Shown here piece after piece: positions 1-12,100 of a stretch of DNA of 64,000 nt. Made by a program: the position numbers and the translations under genes. Source of the stretch: Urophycis tenuis (Eukaryota; Chordata; Actinopteri; Gadiformes; Phycidae). Under the pieces are notes generated by a model. The model searched no databases and was not told the origin of the DNA. It worked only from the letters and a program-made list of their open reading frames with translations. Location of the stretch: positions 6,103,349-6,167,348 of the forward strand of contig JAXIVH010000008.1 in NCBI GenBank assembly GCA_036785325.1, given 5' to 3'. Numbering within the stretch: position 1 is the first letter of the stretch; every line of letters starts with the position of its first letter.

Positions 1-4
1 TGAA

Positions 5-44
<40 letters not shown>

Positions 45-104
45 CAGTATGATATACAAGGTTATAACACGGGGGGATCTCATACATTCTGTTTCTTTGT
101 CCAG

Positions 105-404
105 ATGCTGTCCTTCATGCACGCTCAGTACACATTGTTCCAGCAGGGCTACAATGTTCTCGATGAGATTGACCCATACATGAAAAAATTGGCAGCGCAG
201 GTAAGGGGACGAAACACAGCGACCGCCGTTTTGTTTTTGGTGTATTTTTAGATTGTCAAGCAATAAAAGAATCGCTTGCTGATGGTGACTGAGGAGTGTC
301 TTGTTCTCTATATAGTTGGACCAATTGGTGATCGACTCGGCTATGGAGAAGAGGGACTTGGAACACAAACACGCACTGATCCAGCAGAGGGTAGGACACA
401 CACA

Positions 405-472
<68 letters not shown>

Positions 473-2229
473 AACACTTTCTTGATTGTTTTAGCATTCA
501 GTTTACCAGAGAATATCCTACCACATGTTTGATTAATTTATCACATTGAGTTCATCTGACATTGAATAGATTGAATAGACTGGATGCAATGCATATACTC
601 TGTATACATTACTATAAACAAGGACAGTTGCTGTGTACATATGGACTTTTTTTCCCCTCACATTTTAAGGTAGAGATACCAGAGAAGGCATTGCGGAGAT
701 GGTGTGCATGCACACAGTCTGTGGCAATGTTTAAATATGTGTGTATTGTTTGCTTGCTTGAGTGTGAAGAGTCTCCTCTCGATAGACAACTCGGAGATTT
801 TCCCACTTAGAATGACGGTAAATAATTGAATAGAAAAAAAAATGCAGCGAGAACTATCTCTGTTTGTCTGTCTGGAGTTTTAAATAACTGCCTTTTCAAA
901 ATAGTTTTTTCAAAAATACACACACACAGCATGTCAACCGAGTGTGTCTCGAGTTATTTTGGTGCAGTCTGTTGCGTGACTCAGGCTGCCTTTCATCTCT
1001 TTGTCTGGAGCGCTCGTCGAAACGCACAAAGCGAAAAAAGTAATGGCTGACGGTATAATTAGAACTGTTCCGTTGCCCCCCCCCCCCTGTCTCCTAATGA
1101 TCTCATGCAGAAGTTAAAAAAAAAAAACAACAACAAAAAAAAAAAAACAAGTACAACTTTTCTTTTACAAAAAAAAAAAACCCACAACGACACCCTATCG
1201 CGTTGTTTTATACACAGGCACTTTCTCTCACGCAGAGACAATGTTCCATCTGTTTGCTAACGCCAGCCAGCGGAGCGCTCTGCGGCTGAGCCTGTCTCCG
1301 CCGGGTGCTGTGGTGTGCGTTCGGTTGTGGTTGTGCGTTATGGGTGTGTTGTGTTTTCCGACGAGGCTGGAAGCTCTCCAGCTCAAGACATATTCCCCAA
1401 GGTGTCCTTGGTTTGGCCTTGGCTTTATAGGACTGTCACAGTGAGGCAAAAATGTAACCGTCAGCAATGTTCTCACTGGTGGAGATTGACGTCGTTCGCT
1501 TACGATGATCGATATTTACAGAATCAAGTACATTTTTGTTGGTATTCTCGTTAAAAGGTGATGAATCTGTTTCAAGCCATGTTTGTGATATTTCGGGAGC
1601 AAAGTTGCAAAGCACTAATGCTAATTCCTCTTATGCTGCCTTTGTGTGTGTTACAAGTGTGAACAATAATCCTAATTAACATTCGTCTTTTTAATTTCCT
1701 TAAGGCGCTGCTTGGTCGTATGACTTCTTTTCTTTCCTGGGTATTTGTTCACTATTAATCTCTGATTAATCTCTGTTTGCTCTAACCATCCCGCAAACAC
1801 ACTCACCTGGCCTTCGTCACTGCTCTCATCTTCCAGACATTAATGCAGGTAAGTCCCTTGTATTTTACAATGTAGACATTCCTTCCCCAATGTTATTGTT
1901 ATCAACCCACTAAGCATTGTGATATGTAACATGCTCCGGAGCCTGCTTAGTTGAACCACTGACTGGATTATTAAACGTGTTGAGTCTGATCCTGTGCTGT
2001 TAACGCTGTAATCTGCACTGACTGTCAACTGTTCCTAACCATTGTGGGATCAGGCCTTGTTTTGTCCTGGACTCTGGGACGCTGGTGATGAAACAAAGCT
2101 GGTTGGCTGTCATCATTGTTGTCACCTTTTGTCTGTGCTTCACTTTGTCGACACAAAAGTTACGATGACTTTCACCCACTTGATCTACGTCTAAAGAAAC
2201 CTCATTACCACACTACGTAGTTTCAATTG

Positions 2230-2261
<32 letters not shown>

Positions 2262-3304
2262 AAGGTGTGTATAGTTGTTGTGGTGGCTCAGAGTGAGTTA
2301 TTGTCCCATCTCAAGTGAATAGTTTTATGGTGTTCACATTGTCTGGCTGCCGTCAGCTGCTGCCAGCAATCAATAGGCCGTCTGGAGCCTCGGTCCTATC
2401 CGTCTCACTGTCGGCCTTTTGTTTCGCACTCTGTCTGCTTTTCCATTGCCTATAGGACTTGTACATCATAATGCATCATGGGATATTTTAATGGCGATAC
2501 TCCGCCATATTGAGAGGATTCGAGAGATTTAGCATGGTACAATCCTTGATCTGTTGTGGTCTCCCCGTATTGAGCAGTAATCGTGAATCAATGACCTAAA
2601 AAACATTACAACCGCCATATTAACTTCACATTGCGTTGTATTCATGTCCAAGCCCTACAGCCTTCCTCCAGCTGTTTACCTTTTCCCAGGCCACGGTTCA
2701 AATGGGAGTCTGCCTGATTGTGTGCACTTTGTTCCATCTGCTGTCTGTGTGTACGTCCATGTCTGTGTCTCCGTACAGCAACACACTCCTCTCGTAGACA
2801 GACTTATACTCCTGGAGCTTTAAGAAAAGGATTTTATGATGTGTGTATTACTGCAGTGTCTTCACGGTGTTGAAACCTTCAGACTTTATAGTTTGCCACT
2901 TGCCTCGACTTTGTGTTCAGCAATTACTGGCTTACCGACCTCAATATGATTGGTCGAAACAAATATGAAGAGAAAGAGAGTGAAACGCAGTTCATCCACA
3001 TTGGGTAATTATTATTATTATTATTATTATTATTAAGTCTGATTTGCGAGAGTAACAGACTTGTGACCAAGTGAGTGGGGCCGTCAACATTGTTCCCCTT
3101 GTGCTGTGTTCAGGAAGGCAGGTACAGTCACAGTAGTTCTTCATTTCGTCTGGGTTTGTTCCTCTGTCTCTCTGTCCGTATTTCTCTTTATTCCTCAATT
3201 CACGTCAGGATTGTACACAAAAGCATGGAGGCAGCAAGGCAGACATTTGCCCCTTTTGCACACACACATACACACTTGTACTCACGGATATATACAGCAC
3301 ATGT

Positions 3305-3340
<36 letters not shown>

Positions 3341-6300
3341 CTTTACTTCCCTTTACAACCCACTCTCCACATTCACACATTTCCCCTTTAGCACATACTC
3401 ACACACACACACACACACCCACAGACACACACACACACACACCCACACACGCACACGCACATGCACGCACACACATACACAAGCATACCAGTTTCCCTCC
3501 CTGTACCCCAATCTCTTTTCTCTTTGAACTGAACTTCTTTGTAACATCCCACTTGGCCAAAGATCTTTATTTATTCGTTTCATCTAAAAATCCAACTCCC
3601 GGGGTTTGTCTAGATGGAGTGTTGTGGAGCAAGTTGGGTGTCTGTCGAATGTGAATTTGAATTAAACTGTTCATGGTGGCCTGATACATGTATGTCAAAG
3701 TATCTCTTTCCATTAGATGTTCTCTTGTTGGCAAAATTGATCCATTGAGTTTATCAAAGACAGCTCGGCAAGCTAACCCTCGTCCAGCTAGTGGCTGGAC
3801 AAGCCCGCAGAACAGAAAATCATTTGACAACTAGGTCAAACGTGAACCTAATCTAATTCATCTTTAAAACACCATAGAGCCTCGCCACGGGAACAGTTTG
3901 TCCAGTTTTTCCGTGTCGGTGCGTGGAACAAGGTGTTCATAGGTGAGGGATACAAGAAGAGGTCGGAAGGTTGGCGGAGGCTCAACAGACCTGGCTGTGT
4001 TTCTGCGCCCCGACTCCCTCCCCCCCCCCACCACCACCCTCTTTTGGAAGCAACAGTCATGTCAACAGATGGCATTATAGCACAGGGCCAGAGGACTCGT
4101 GCAGGAGACCAAGGGAGAAAGCCCTTTTGACAGACTAGGAAATACAGGAATGTATATAAGGTGATTTTATATTATACGTTAATGTGTGAAAACGTGCAGG
4201 GGGTGGAAATGAGGAGGTGAAAGGAAAATGGGTGATGGTCATGTGTTCATAAAAATATTGAAAAAATGCTTTTTTTTCCCTGCGCAGTATTGAGATACCT
4301 GGTTGCAAACAACCACAGTGATATCATCTTGAAGAACCTACAGTGCTACTGTGTTCTCGCCTTTCCGAAATAGGTGCGTGAAGAAGCTGTAACAACACCT
4401 TTAATATTCAGAAGACGTTTGTAATTACGGAAAATAACCTTGTTGAACATGAGGCTAGCCTGACGTTTCACCCTCAGGCTCGCCTGACGTTTCACCCTCC
4501 GGCTAGCGTAAAGTTTTACCCTCAAGCTAGCTTGACGTTTCACCCTCGGGCTAGCCGAATGAGTTTCATGTGTTCTGAACCAAACAGAATCAGTTTTTTT
4601 TTTAATCTCTCTTTGCCTATTTGGGTTGGAATCCCATTTTTTGGGGGGGTAAAAGTTTCCCCCAAGTGAAAACCTTCCTCCAAACGATAAAATATCTGAG
4701 GCAAAAATAAAGAATGAAAGATAATCTAGAGACATCGTTGCCATGGGGACATTTTTTTCCCCCTGCGGAACTTGAGTGAGCGCAGATTACGTCTAAACTT
4801 TTTGAAATGTGAACCCCTTGTTTAGTATGCAAATGTTGTGGTGAGAGCAGGACTCTGACGATGAATTATACATGCTTCGTTCCCTCGCAGTGTTTCACCT
4901 AATTAGGGATTAGCTCCAAGATTAAAGGTGGACAGGGGAACCACCTTCGCGGTTCCCTCACATCTATGACACATCTGTCGCCAGCAAAACCTTTTAATAA
5001 ATTCAGAATTATTTCTAGTAGTACCAAGTAACTAATTTAACTTTTAAGACCTTTTGGTCTTTATTGGTCATTCTCAGTGTTTTTTTTTAATATGGGAATG
5101 AAATTTGTTCTGCGCATTTGGCCCATCCTATGATACATAGGAGCAGTAGGGCGATAGGACAGCTTCCCTGTGCCTTATTTTCTCTTCTTGGTGTCTTGGC
5201 TCTTCATCTCTCGCATCTGCTTCTGTCGTTCATTCTCGTGCTCTCTCTCTCTCTGTTTCAATATCTCCTCACTCTATTCTTCTCAGGCAGTCTTTTTTGT
5301 GTGTCGGACTTCATTGTAGCTCCCTTGGGGATGGTGGCCTTTACTTTCCCCTCGTCTCCTCCTCCCTTCTCCCCCTTGTCTCCTCCTCCTCCTCCTCCTC
5401 TGCTCTCCCTTCCTCCTCTCTCCTCTTCTGCTGTTATGGCATGTGATTTTGTGGATGGGGCCTCTATACTGACAGGGGCGGGGAACAGAGAGAGAAAAGA
5501 TCAGACAGACAAAATATCCCCCCTGGAGGGAGGTGGCGCTGGTGGTGGGTGGAAAACACTCTATGGCTTGGATCTCAGAAGAAGTCTCCAAACTTAGTTG
5601 TTTATTCTGATTATCTTTACCATCAAATGGGAATGAAGTCAAATCGAACAGAAGAATATAGCCTTGAAATGAAATGAGTAAAAGTAGAGTGAGTTGAAAA
5701 AAATAATAAGTGTATAAAACTGGTCAACTCTAGCCTAGTTTCTGACACTACCAATTCTTTCAAAAGTGATTTAAGGTGGGAAGAGGGGGTTTCGGTGTTA
5801 AGGGAGCAATAATGTCTGCTTGATTGAACTGGAAAGGCTCAGCCAGATGGACAGTTGACTCCTCCGGTGGGTGCACGGACCCTGCCTCTGGTCGTGAGAA
5901 CGGGACGGGGCAAACCGAAGACTTAAATCGCGTGGGGGTGGTGGTGTGTGGCTGTGGTTGCAAAGTTTTTTTTGCCCCCCGTTGGTTTGGGAGCGACGTT
6001 TGTTTATCGGCGACGAACGTATCGAGGTCACCGGGGCACGTAACTCGACAGCTGTATGGTGATGATGATCTGCGCGTGCCTGAGTAGCGGCACGCTCCAC
6101 AGGCGGCGCGAGCCCGACAGACAAAGCGGCCGCGTGCTGCGGGTGACCGACAGACAGCTCCTTGGGAAACTACTCGCGCGTTGCACGGGATCTCCGCGGT
6201 CGTGGTCCGAACTTCTGGGACGGGACTGCGCAATTATTTATTAGATTTAAATGTGCGCAACGTATTTCTTTATTTAATCGTCAAGTTACGGGAAACGTTT

Positions 6301-7164
6301 TAATTTGTTTTGAAATGCTGCTGGATACCACGTTCGTAAGGATGAAGATATTCGAAAGGCTTCACTGTAAACTGGTGAGAATCGTTGAACAGAATGGAAA
6401 GTTAGATAAAACGCTTTTAGCCATTGTATTTATTTATTGTATGTAGTGTTACAGTGCAACATAGATGGACGCTCAGTATCCTGGATCTAAACATTGCAAG
6501 AAATATTAGTTTTCTCTCAATTCATTTTTTTTTTTTGCCATGTAACTAAACAGTCCAATAGTCCAAACAGAATCCAGCATCGCGTGGATTGATTGCAGAG
6601 GTCGATGGAGAGACAACAGGGCTATGTGTCAGCATGCTTTGTGCATTAGTTCCTGATGTGTGGAACAAGGACCACCACCGTGTTGTGTTGGGAGTTCCAA
6701 ACTCCAGGTCACCTGCTGAGCTCTGAATGCCTTGCTAGACGGAGACTGGCGGGGAGCAGAGAATCTGTCATACAGATGGGGACCACTGCAGGCCTATCTT
6801 TGCCGTTTCAGTGTTTGTAACAAACCTTTGATATGTATGAATTATATATCAATCTTTGATACTACGTGTATATGATTATATACATATGAAATGTATATAA
6901 TCATGATATATACATATATACATATGAAATGAATATAATCATTGCAATAACGCAACGTGTAAATCTATAGTGATGAATCTCTAGTGATACATGTATTGTA
7001 TTTCTAGTGAACACACGTGTGTGCGGTCAGTCTGTTTTGCGGTTCACCATATGGTATGGTCTTTCTCTGAAATCTAATACTTTCTTTGGGAGAGGGAAAC
7101 ACAAAAACCTTAGCTGACATTTAAATCAACACCTTTTGTACTGGCTGTCTTCCACTGGGCAGGT

Positions 7165-7207
<43 letters not shown>

Positions 7208-9136
7208 GTCCGTTCACTTTCAGTACCGCATTCCACTTGAACACAAAAGGGTTAAGAAAACAGACTCCGAGGTTCTCAGGTAGAGATTTGAGGCGTCATG
7301 CTGGGCCTGGAGTCCTTGAACAAATGGTCAGAAGGAGACCACAGACCTAGAGGCATGTTTGTGCTGAGGACACTTGAGGCAATGGGTCAGGAACTATATG
7401 TCTGCTTATTACATGTGAAGTGCATATGCATTTACACCGACAACGACAACAAATCTACACAACACAAATACATTTTGATTGGACTCGCATTGCAATTTAT
7501 AAACACTTAAACTATTACTACTATTTAAATTTGTTATTGACTTGTAATTTCCAACAGGCTGTTCTGCCTGACTCCTATCAAGGTTCTTTTTTACTGCGTA
7601 GTCATGGCCAAGTGCAAGAATTGGGTCAATGTTGGTGTGTGAACGACTTGATGTTTTGACCACAGACAATACGCAGAAAAGCTAGCTGGGCTAAAAACTA
7701 AAGCGGGTGCGTGTGTGTGTGTGTGGTTGCGTGTGTGTGTGCGTGTTTTTCCCAGGACTTCTCCTATGACGACACGAAAGTGGAGTTCAATGTTGACGCT
7801 CCTAATGGCGTGGTCATGGAAGGCTACCTGTTCAAGAGAGCCAGCAACGCCTTCAAGACCTGGAACAGGTCAGTCCGAGGGTCGGCTTGGGACATGGTCC
7901 AGAAGGAAGGGACTGTGACGCCCGGCTCCATTTGATCTTCAATCACACTCGTTTTATTTTAATAATTTATTATAAGATTGGTTCAATTGTAATTATACTT
8001 TTTTTGTATTGCTGTCATATAAGGAAATGCTAGCAGCTAGTAAAAGCTAATACAACAGCTGCCCTCACGCAATAATTAATTGAAAGCAGAAACTGAAAAT
8101 AATGTTCAATGATGTTTTGTTGTACGCATTACATTTTACATCCCAAAAAACATAACTTGTTTCTCCAGCTCCTCGGGTAGCTGAAGACTGAAGCGTTTCA
8201 TGTATTTCAGGAGTGCGCTTTTAATAAACACGACCTCCTCCTTTCCAGACAACATTTTCTCATCTCTTTTTTTCCTCCTTCCTCTTAAGGCGATGGTTTT
8301 CCATTCAAAACAGCCAACTGGTTTACCAAAAGAAACTCAAGGTAGGTTTTAGCCCCGGTTAGCCTTGTGCAGCCGAGCGCCGCAGAGTGATGTGTTGACT
8401 CCCTTATGTTGCGCTCAGGACTCTCTGACCGTGGTGGTGGAGGACCTGAGGCTGTGCTCTGTGAAGCCCAGCGAGGACAACGAACGGCGCTTCTGCTTCG
8501 AGGTGGTTTCACCGACCAAGTGAGTCCGCAGCAGATGGATTCAGATGTAGATTTAGACGCACAGAGTGCACGGAACCACCCCCGGGCCCACCTTCATACA
8601 CTCAGTCGCTTTAGACACACGTTTTCTTTGGCGTAGATACACACTTCTTATGCATGAATTCTTTTTTTGTATGAATTCGCTGATTCTCCTGTTCTCCGTT
8701 CTGTTGCCGTGACAAGCAAAAGCTCCTGTCTCCCGGATAAATAAAGCGCTTTGTTCTGAAACTATTTGCCCATTAGCTTGTGGCCTTGGTGACATTCAGC
8801 ACAGTGTTGTTATGGGTAATGCATGGTTGAACCTGACGCCCGCCCCTCTAGGAGCTGTATGCTGCAGGCCGAGTCTGAGAAACTGCGGCAGGCCTGGATT
8901 CAGGCCGTGCAGGCCAGCATAGCCTCGGCATACAGAGAGATCACCGACAACTACTACATAGAGGTACGCACGCACGCACGCACGCACGCGCGCACACACG
9001 CACGCACACACGCACGCAGTGCAGGCCAGCATAGCCTCGGCATACAGAGTGATCACCGACAACTACTACATAGAGGTACGCATGCACGCACGCACGCACA
9101 CACACACACACTTACGCTGACACACACACACACGCG

Positions 9137-9187
<51 letters not shown>

Positions 9188-12100
9188 GCTGACACACACA
9201 CACACACACACTCACGCTGACACACACACACACACACACACTCAAGCTGACACACACACACACACACACACGCTGACACACACAAGATAAACTGCCCTGT
9301 TCCCTGCCATCTGTAATGAAGAGGTATTTGCCTTGGAACATTTATACTGACGGAATTGGTTTAGAACTCTTTTATTGGTGAGTGGCGATTGATTTTGGAG
9401 AGAGTTATACATAATTAGAACTGAATTAAAGGTGCTGTAGGTAAGATGCGAGAGTGGTAAAAAGAGGGAGCACAAAAGAGATTTACAAACTAAACAGCCC
9501 TCCCTCTCTGCCCCTCCCTCCCTCCCATTTCGCCTTCATTGATAGAAGTGTTGCGTCTCACCACCTGTGATTGACAGGCAAGATGAACTCTCTGAGCCAA
9601 TCAGGGAAGAGATGGCCATATTGGTCACAAGTAACCCGCGAGCCTTACCGTAGTCAGGGGTAGTCTTGAAGTCACACTCAAACGATACATATAATAAATC
9701 TAACCTACAGCGGCCTCAATCCACGGAGCGTGTTGTTTATGTATGAAGTGAAAGCATTCTATCTTTTACCCGGAGCCTGCTGTGAGTGTACTGGTCAGTG
9801 TCGGTGGGTCCAGTGGGTCCGGAGGGTCCCCTCTGTCACGGTTCTGACTCTGCCCCCTCATCATCTCCCCCACAGCGTCTGGACCGCACCGCCTCCCCCT
9901 CCACCAGCAGCATCGACTCGGCCAGCGAGCCGCGGGACGGCCGCGGGGGGGAGCGGGCGGGGGAGCGGGGGGTGAGGGGCGGGGGAGGGGAGTCGCTCCT
10001 CCAGAGGGTCCAGAGTCTGCCCGGCAACGAGCTGTGCTCCGACTGCGGCCAGACGGCCCCCTGCTGGGCCTCCATCAACCTGGGGGTGCTGCTGTGCATC
10101 GAGTGCTCCGGGATCCACCGGTAAGGAGCAGTGGGTCACGTCACGTTCTCTGGTCACGTTCTCTGGTTCCTCTGGTTTTCTGGTTCCTTGGGGGCAGCCG
10201 CGGCCTACTGGTTAGGGCTTCGGACTTGTAACCAGAGGGTTGCCGGTTCGAACCCCGACCAGTACGGACGGCTGAAGTGCCCTTGAGCAAGGCACCTAAC
10301 CCCTCACTGCTCCCCGAGCGCCGCTGTTGCAGGCAGCTCACTGCCTCGGGATTAGTGTGTGCCTCACCATCTGCTGAGTGAGGCACACACCATGTGCTGA
10401 GTGTATTCCACTAATTCACCATTGGGTTAAATGCAGAAACCAAATTTCCCTCACGGGATCAAAAGAGTAATTCTTAATTAATTCTTAACTGGGCTATTGT
10501 ATATGAAGATGCACGCCCAGACGCGTGGTATTGTGTCGCAAGCATCAGTATGGCGGGCGGACACGGAGGGGAAACAGCAGTCGGTCTGTAGAGCTTGTAG
10601 ACATGTTTGTGACACCTGATCATGGCCTGTGCCACTGGGGTCCTTTTTAGATTCTGTGTTGCTGAATGTGACTCTGAGGAGGAGAGACACTGACACAGAG
10701 AGAGAGAGAGAGAGTGAGAGTGCGAGAGAGAGATAGAGGGAGAGAGAAAGAGAGAGAGAGTGATAGTGCGAGAGAGAGTGAGAGTGCGAGAGAGAGAAAG
10801 AGCGAGAGAGAGCAGATGGCGAGCCCAGGTTGCGACAGACAGGTGCACCCTGTACACACCTGAGGCCATTAGGATCCCAGCCAGTGTCAAATGGCTGATG
10901 GTAATCAGGAGGTGAGGGAGAGGAGAGCGCTTGGCTGGGAGGGTGTTTGTGTCACGGGGGGGGCGCGGCGCGGTGCCCTCAGTGAGAACACTGCGGTATA
11001 GGATGTGTTTACACCAGCCGGCAGAGTCACACAGTGGCGCATTCTGTGGGATAGAGCAACAGCAAGCTGATCTGAGGTTAGATTGAACCACACAGACCCC
11101 TGGGCTCTGCTGACTGTGGGTATCTCATAATCTGATCACAGGGGTATATTTAGTGTATATATAATAAATATATATAGACTATAATACATTTCATCATTCA
11201 ACTGCCTTTGTTATTCTATTATGTAAATATGTTCTTCTATAATGTGTACTTAACAGGACTGCGGCGGTGGTTTGGAATCGGTACAAGAGGCACATAATGT
11301 CTTAAGATGAATAATGGCTGACAGCAGAAGAGTTATTTTACGAGACTCACGACTCGTGTCTTTGTCTTTGTCCTGACAGGAGCCTGGGCGTCCACTGCTC
11401 CAAGGTGCGCTCGCTGACACTGGACTCCTGGGAGCCAGAGCTGCTCAAGGTGGGGTCGTCGCTCTCTGCTCCTCCACAGCACACACAGGCTGACGTTTTG
11501 ATCTAAATCTGTCAGGTCGTGAGTTACTTATCTCTGTCCCCCCCCGCTCACATTGGTCTTCTCTCTCTGCCGCCTGCGCTCTGCCACTCTGCTCCCTGTG
11601 GCTCTCCTGGCGGTCCATGCTCTCCCTTCTCCTCCACCACCGCCGTAGCTGATGTGTGAGCTGGGCAACACTGTGATCAACCACATCTACGAGGGCACCT
11701 GCGAGACGCTGGGGGCCAAGAAGCCGGGCCCCGCCAGTTCAAGGTCAGAAGCCTCACGGGAGCCTCACAGAGAGCATAGAGATAGAGATAGAGTTATCAC
11801 CACCGCAGGCCGTGGAGTGAACCGGTTCAGCGTTCAGACACCAACGCATGATTTATTAGTCATTAGTCATCATTAGTCATTATTATTATGAAAAGACTGG
11901 ATGGATTGAGACAAGCTACTGTGGAGTGGAAGTGTTTCTAAGTGGTACATTTGACATCGATTATATACGTTTTAATGACATATGTCGGCACTTAACATTA
12001 TTACATAAACATAAGTCTACCGTCAATGTTTCAAGTCCTTTCAGGTTATTAAGTACAATGACTGTAATACAATTTTCATCATTCAAAGTCAATAGTTAAT

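Larger units (their letters stand above)
1849..7755 (+). other. large acap3 intron with repeats and a CpG island
   Basis: A 5.9-kb intron. It holds (GT)n at about 2229-2261, (ATT)n at 3008-3035, CA-rich repeats at 3260-3485, a 23-bp minisatellite at 4451-4556, a truncated SINE-like piece at about 5050-5155, a CpG-rich block at 5991-6240, AT-rich sequence at 6830-6950 and (GT)n at 7164-7205. No conserved coding exon recognised. Confidence 0.7.
9876..11743 (+). other. acap3: acap3 ArfGAP catalytic exons
   Basis: Exons 9876-10120, 11380-11449 and 11649-11743 encode the Arf GTPase-activating domain. The zinc finger is visible as CSDC, then 16 residues (GQTAPCWASINLGVLL), then CIEC. The catalytic arginine finger follows in SGIHR, fitting the family pattern CX2CX16CX2CX4R. 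GVHCSKVRSLTLDSW follows. In window numbering the zinc ligands are about residues 241, 244, 261 and 264, and the arginine about 269. A Gly/Arg-rich insert (about residues 206-225) precedes the finger and is longer than in human. All catalytic residues are intact. Confidence 0.93.

Noticed and set aside
276..485. ORFs rich in Thr-His or Cys-Val at CA/GT tracts (also near 3075-3650, 9070-9290, 14016-14680, 47160-47520, 48094-48396, 52042-52300, 53058-54000, 57022-57443, 62655-62960)
   Set aside because: They are translations of (CA)n or (GT)n microsatellites in several frames, with no domain content.
1840..2028. Minus-strand 62-codon ORF over the microexon region
   Set aside because: No homology, and it lies antisense to an intron and microexon with good splice signals.
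10190..10270. tRNA gene (also 12725-12800 and 63875-63945)
   Set aside because: A- and B-box-like sequence is present, but no cloverleaf with acceptor stem closes, and SINE bodies and tails follow. These are SINE heads.
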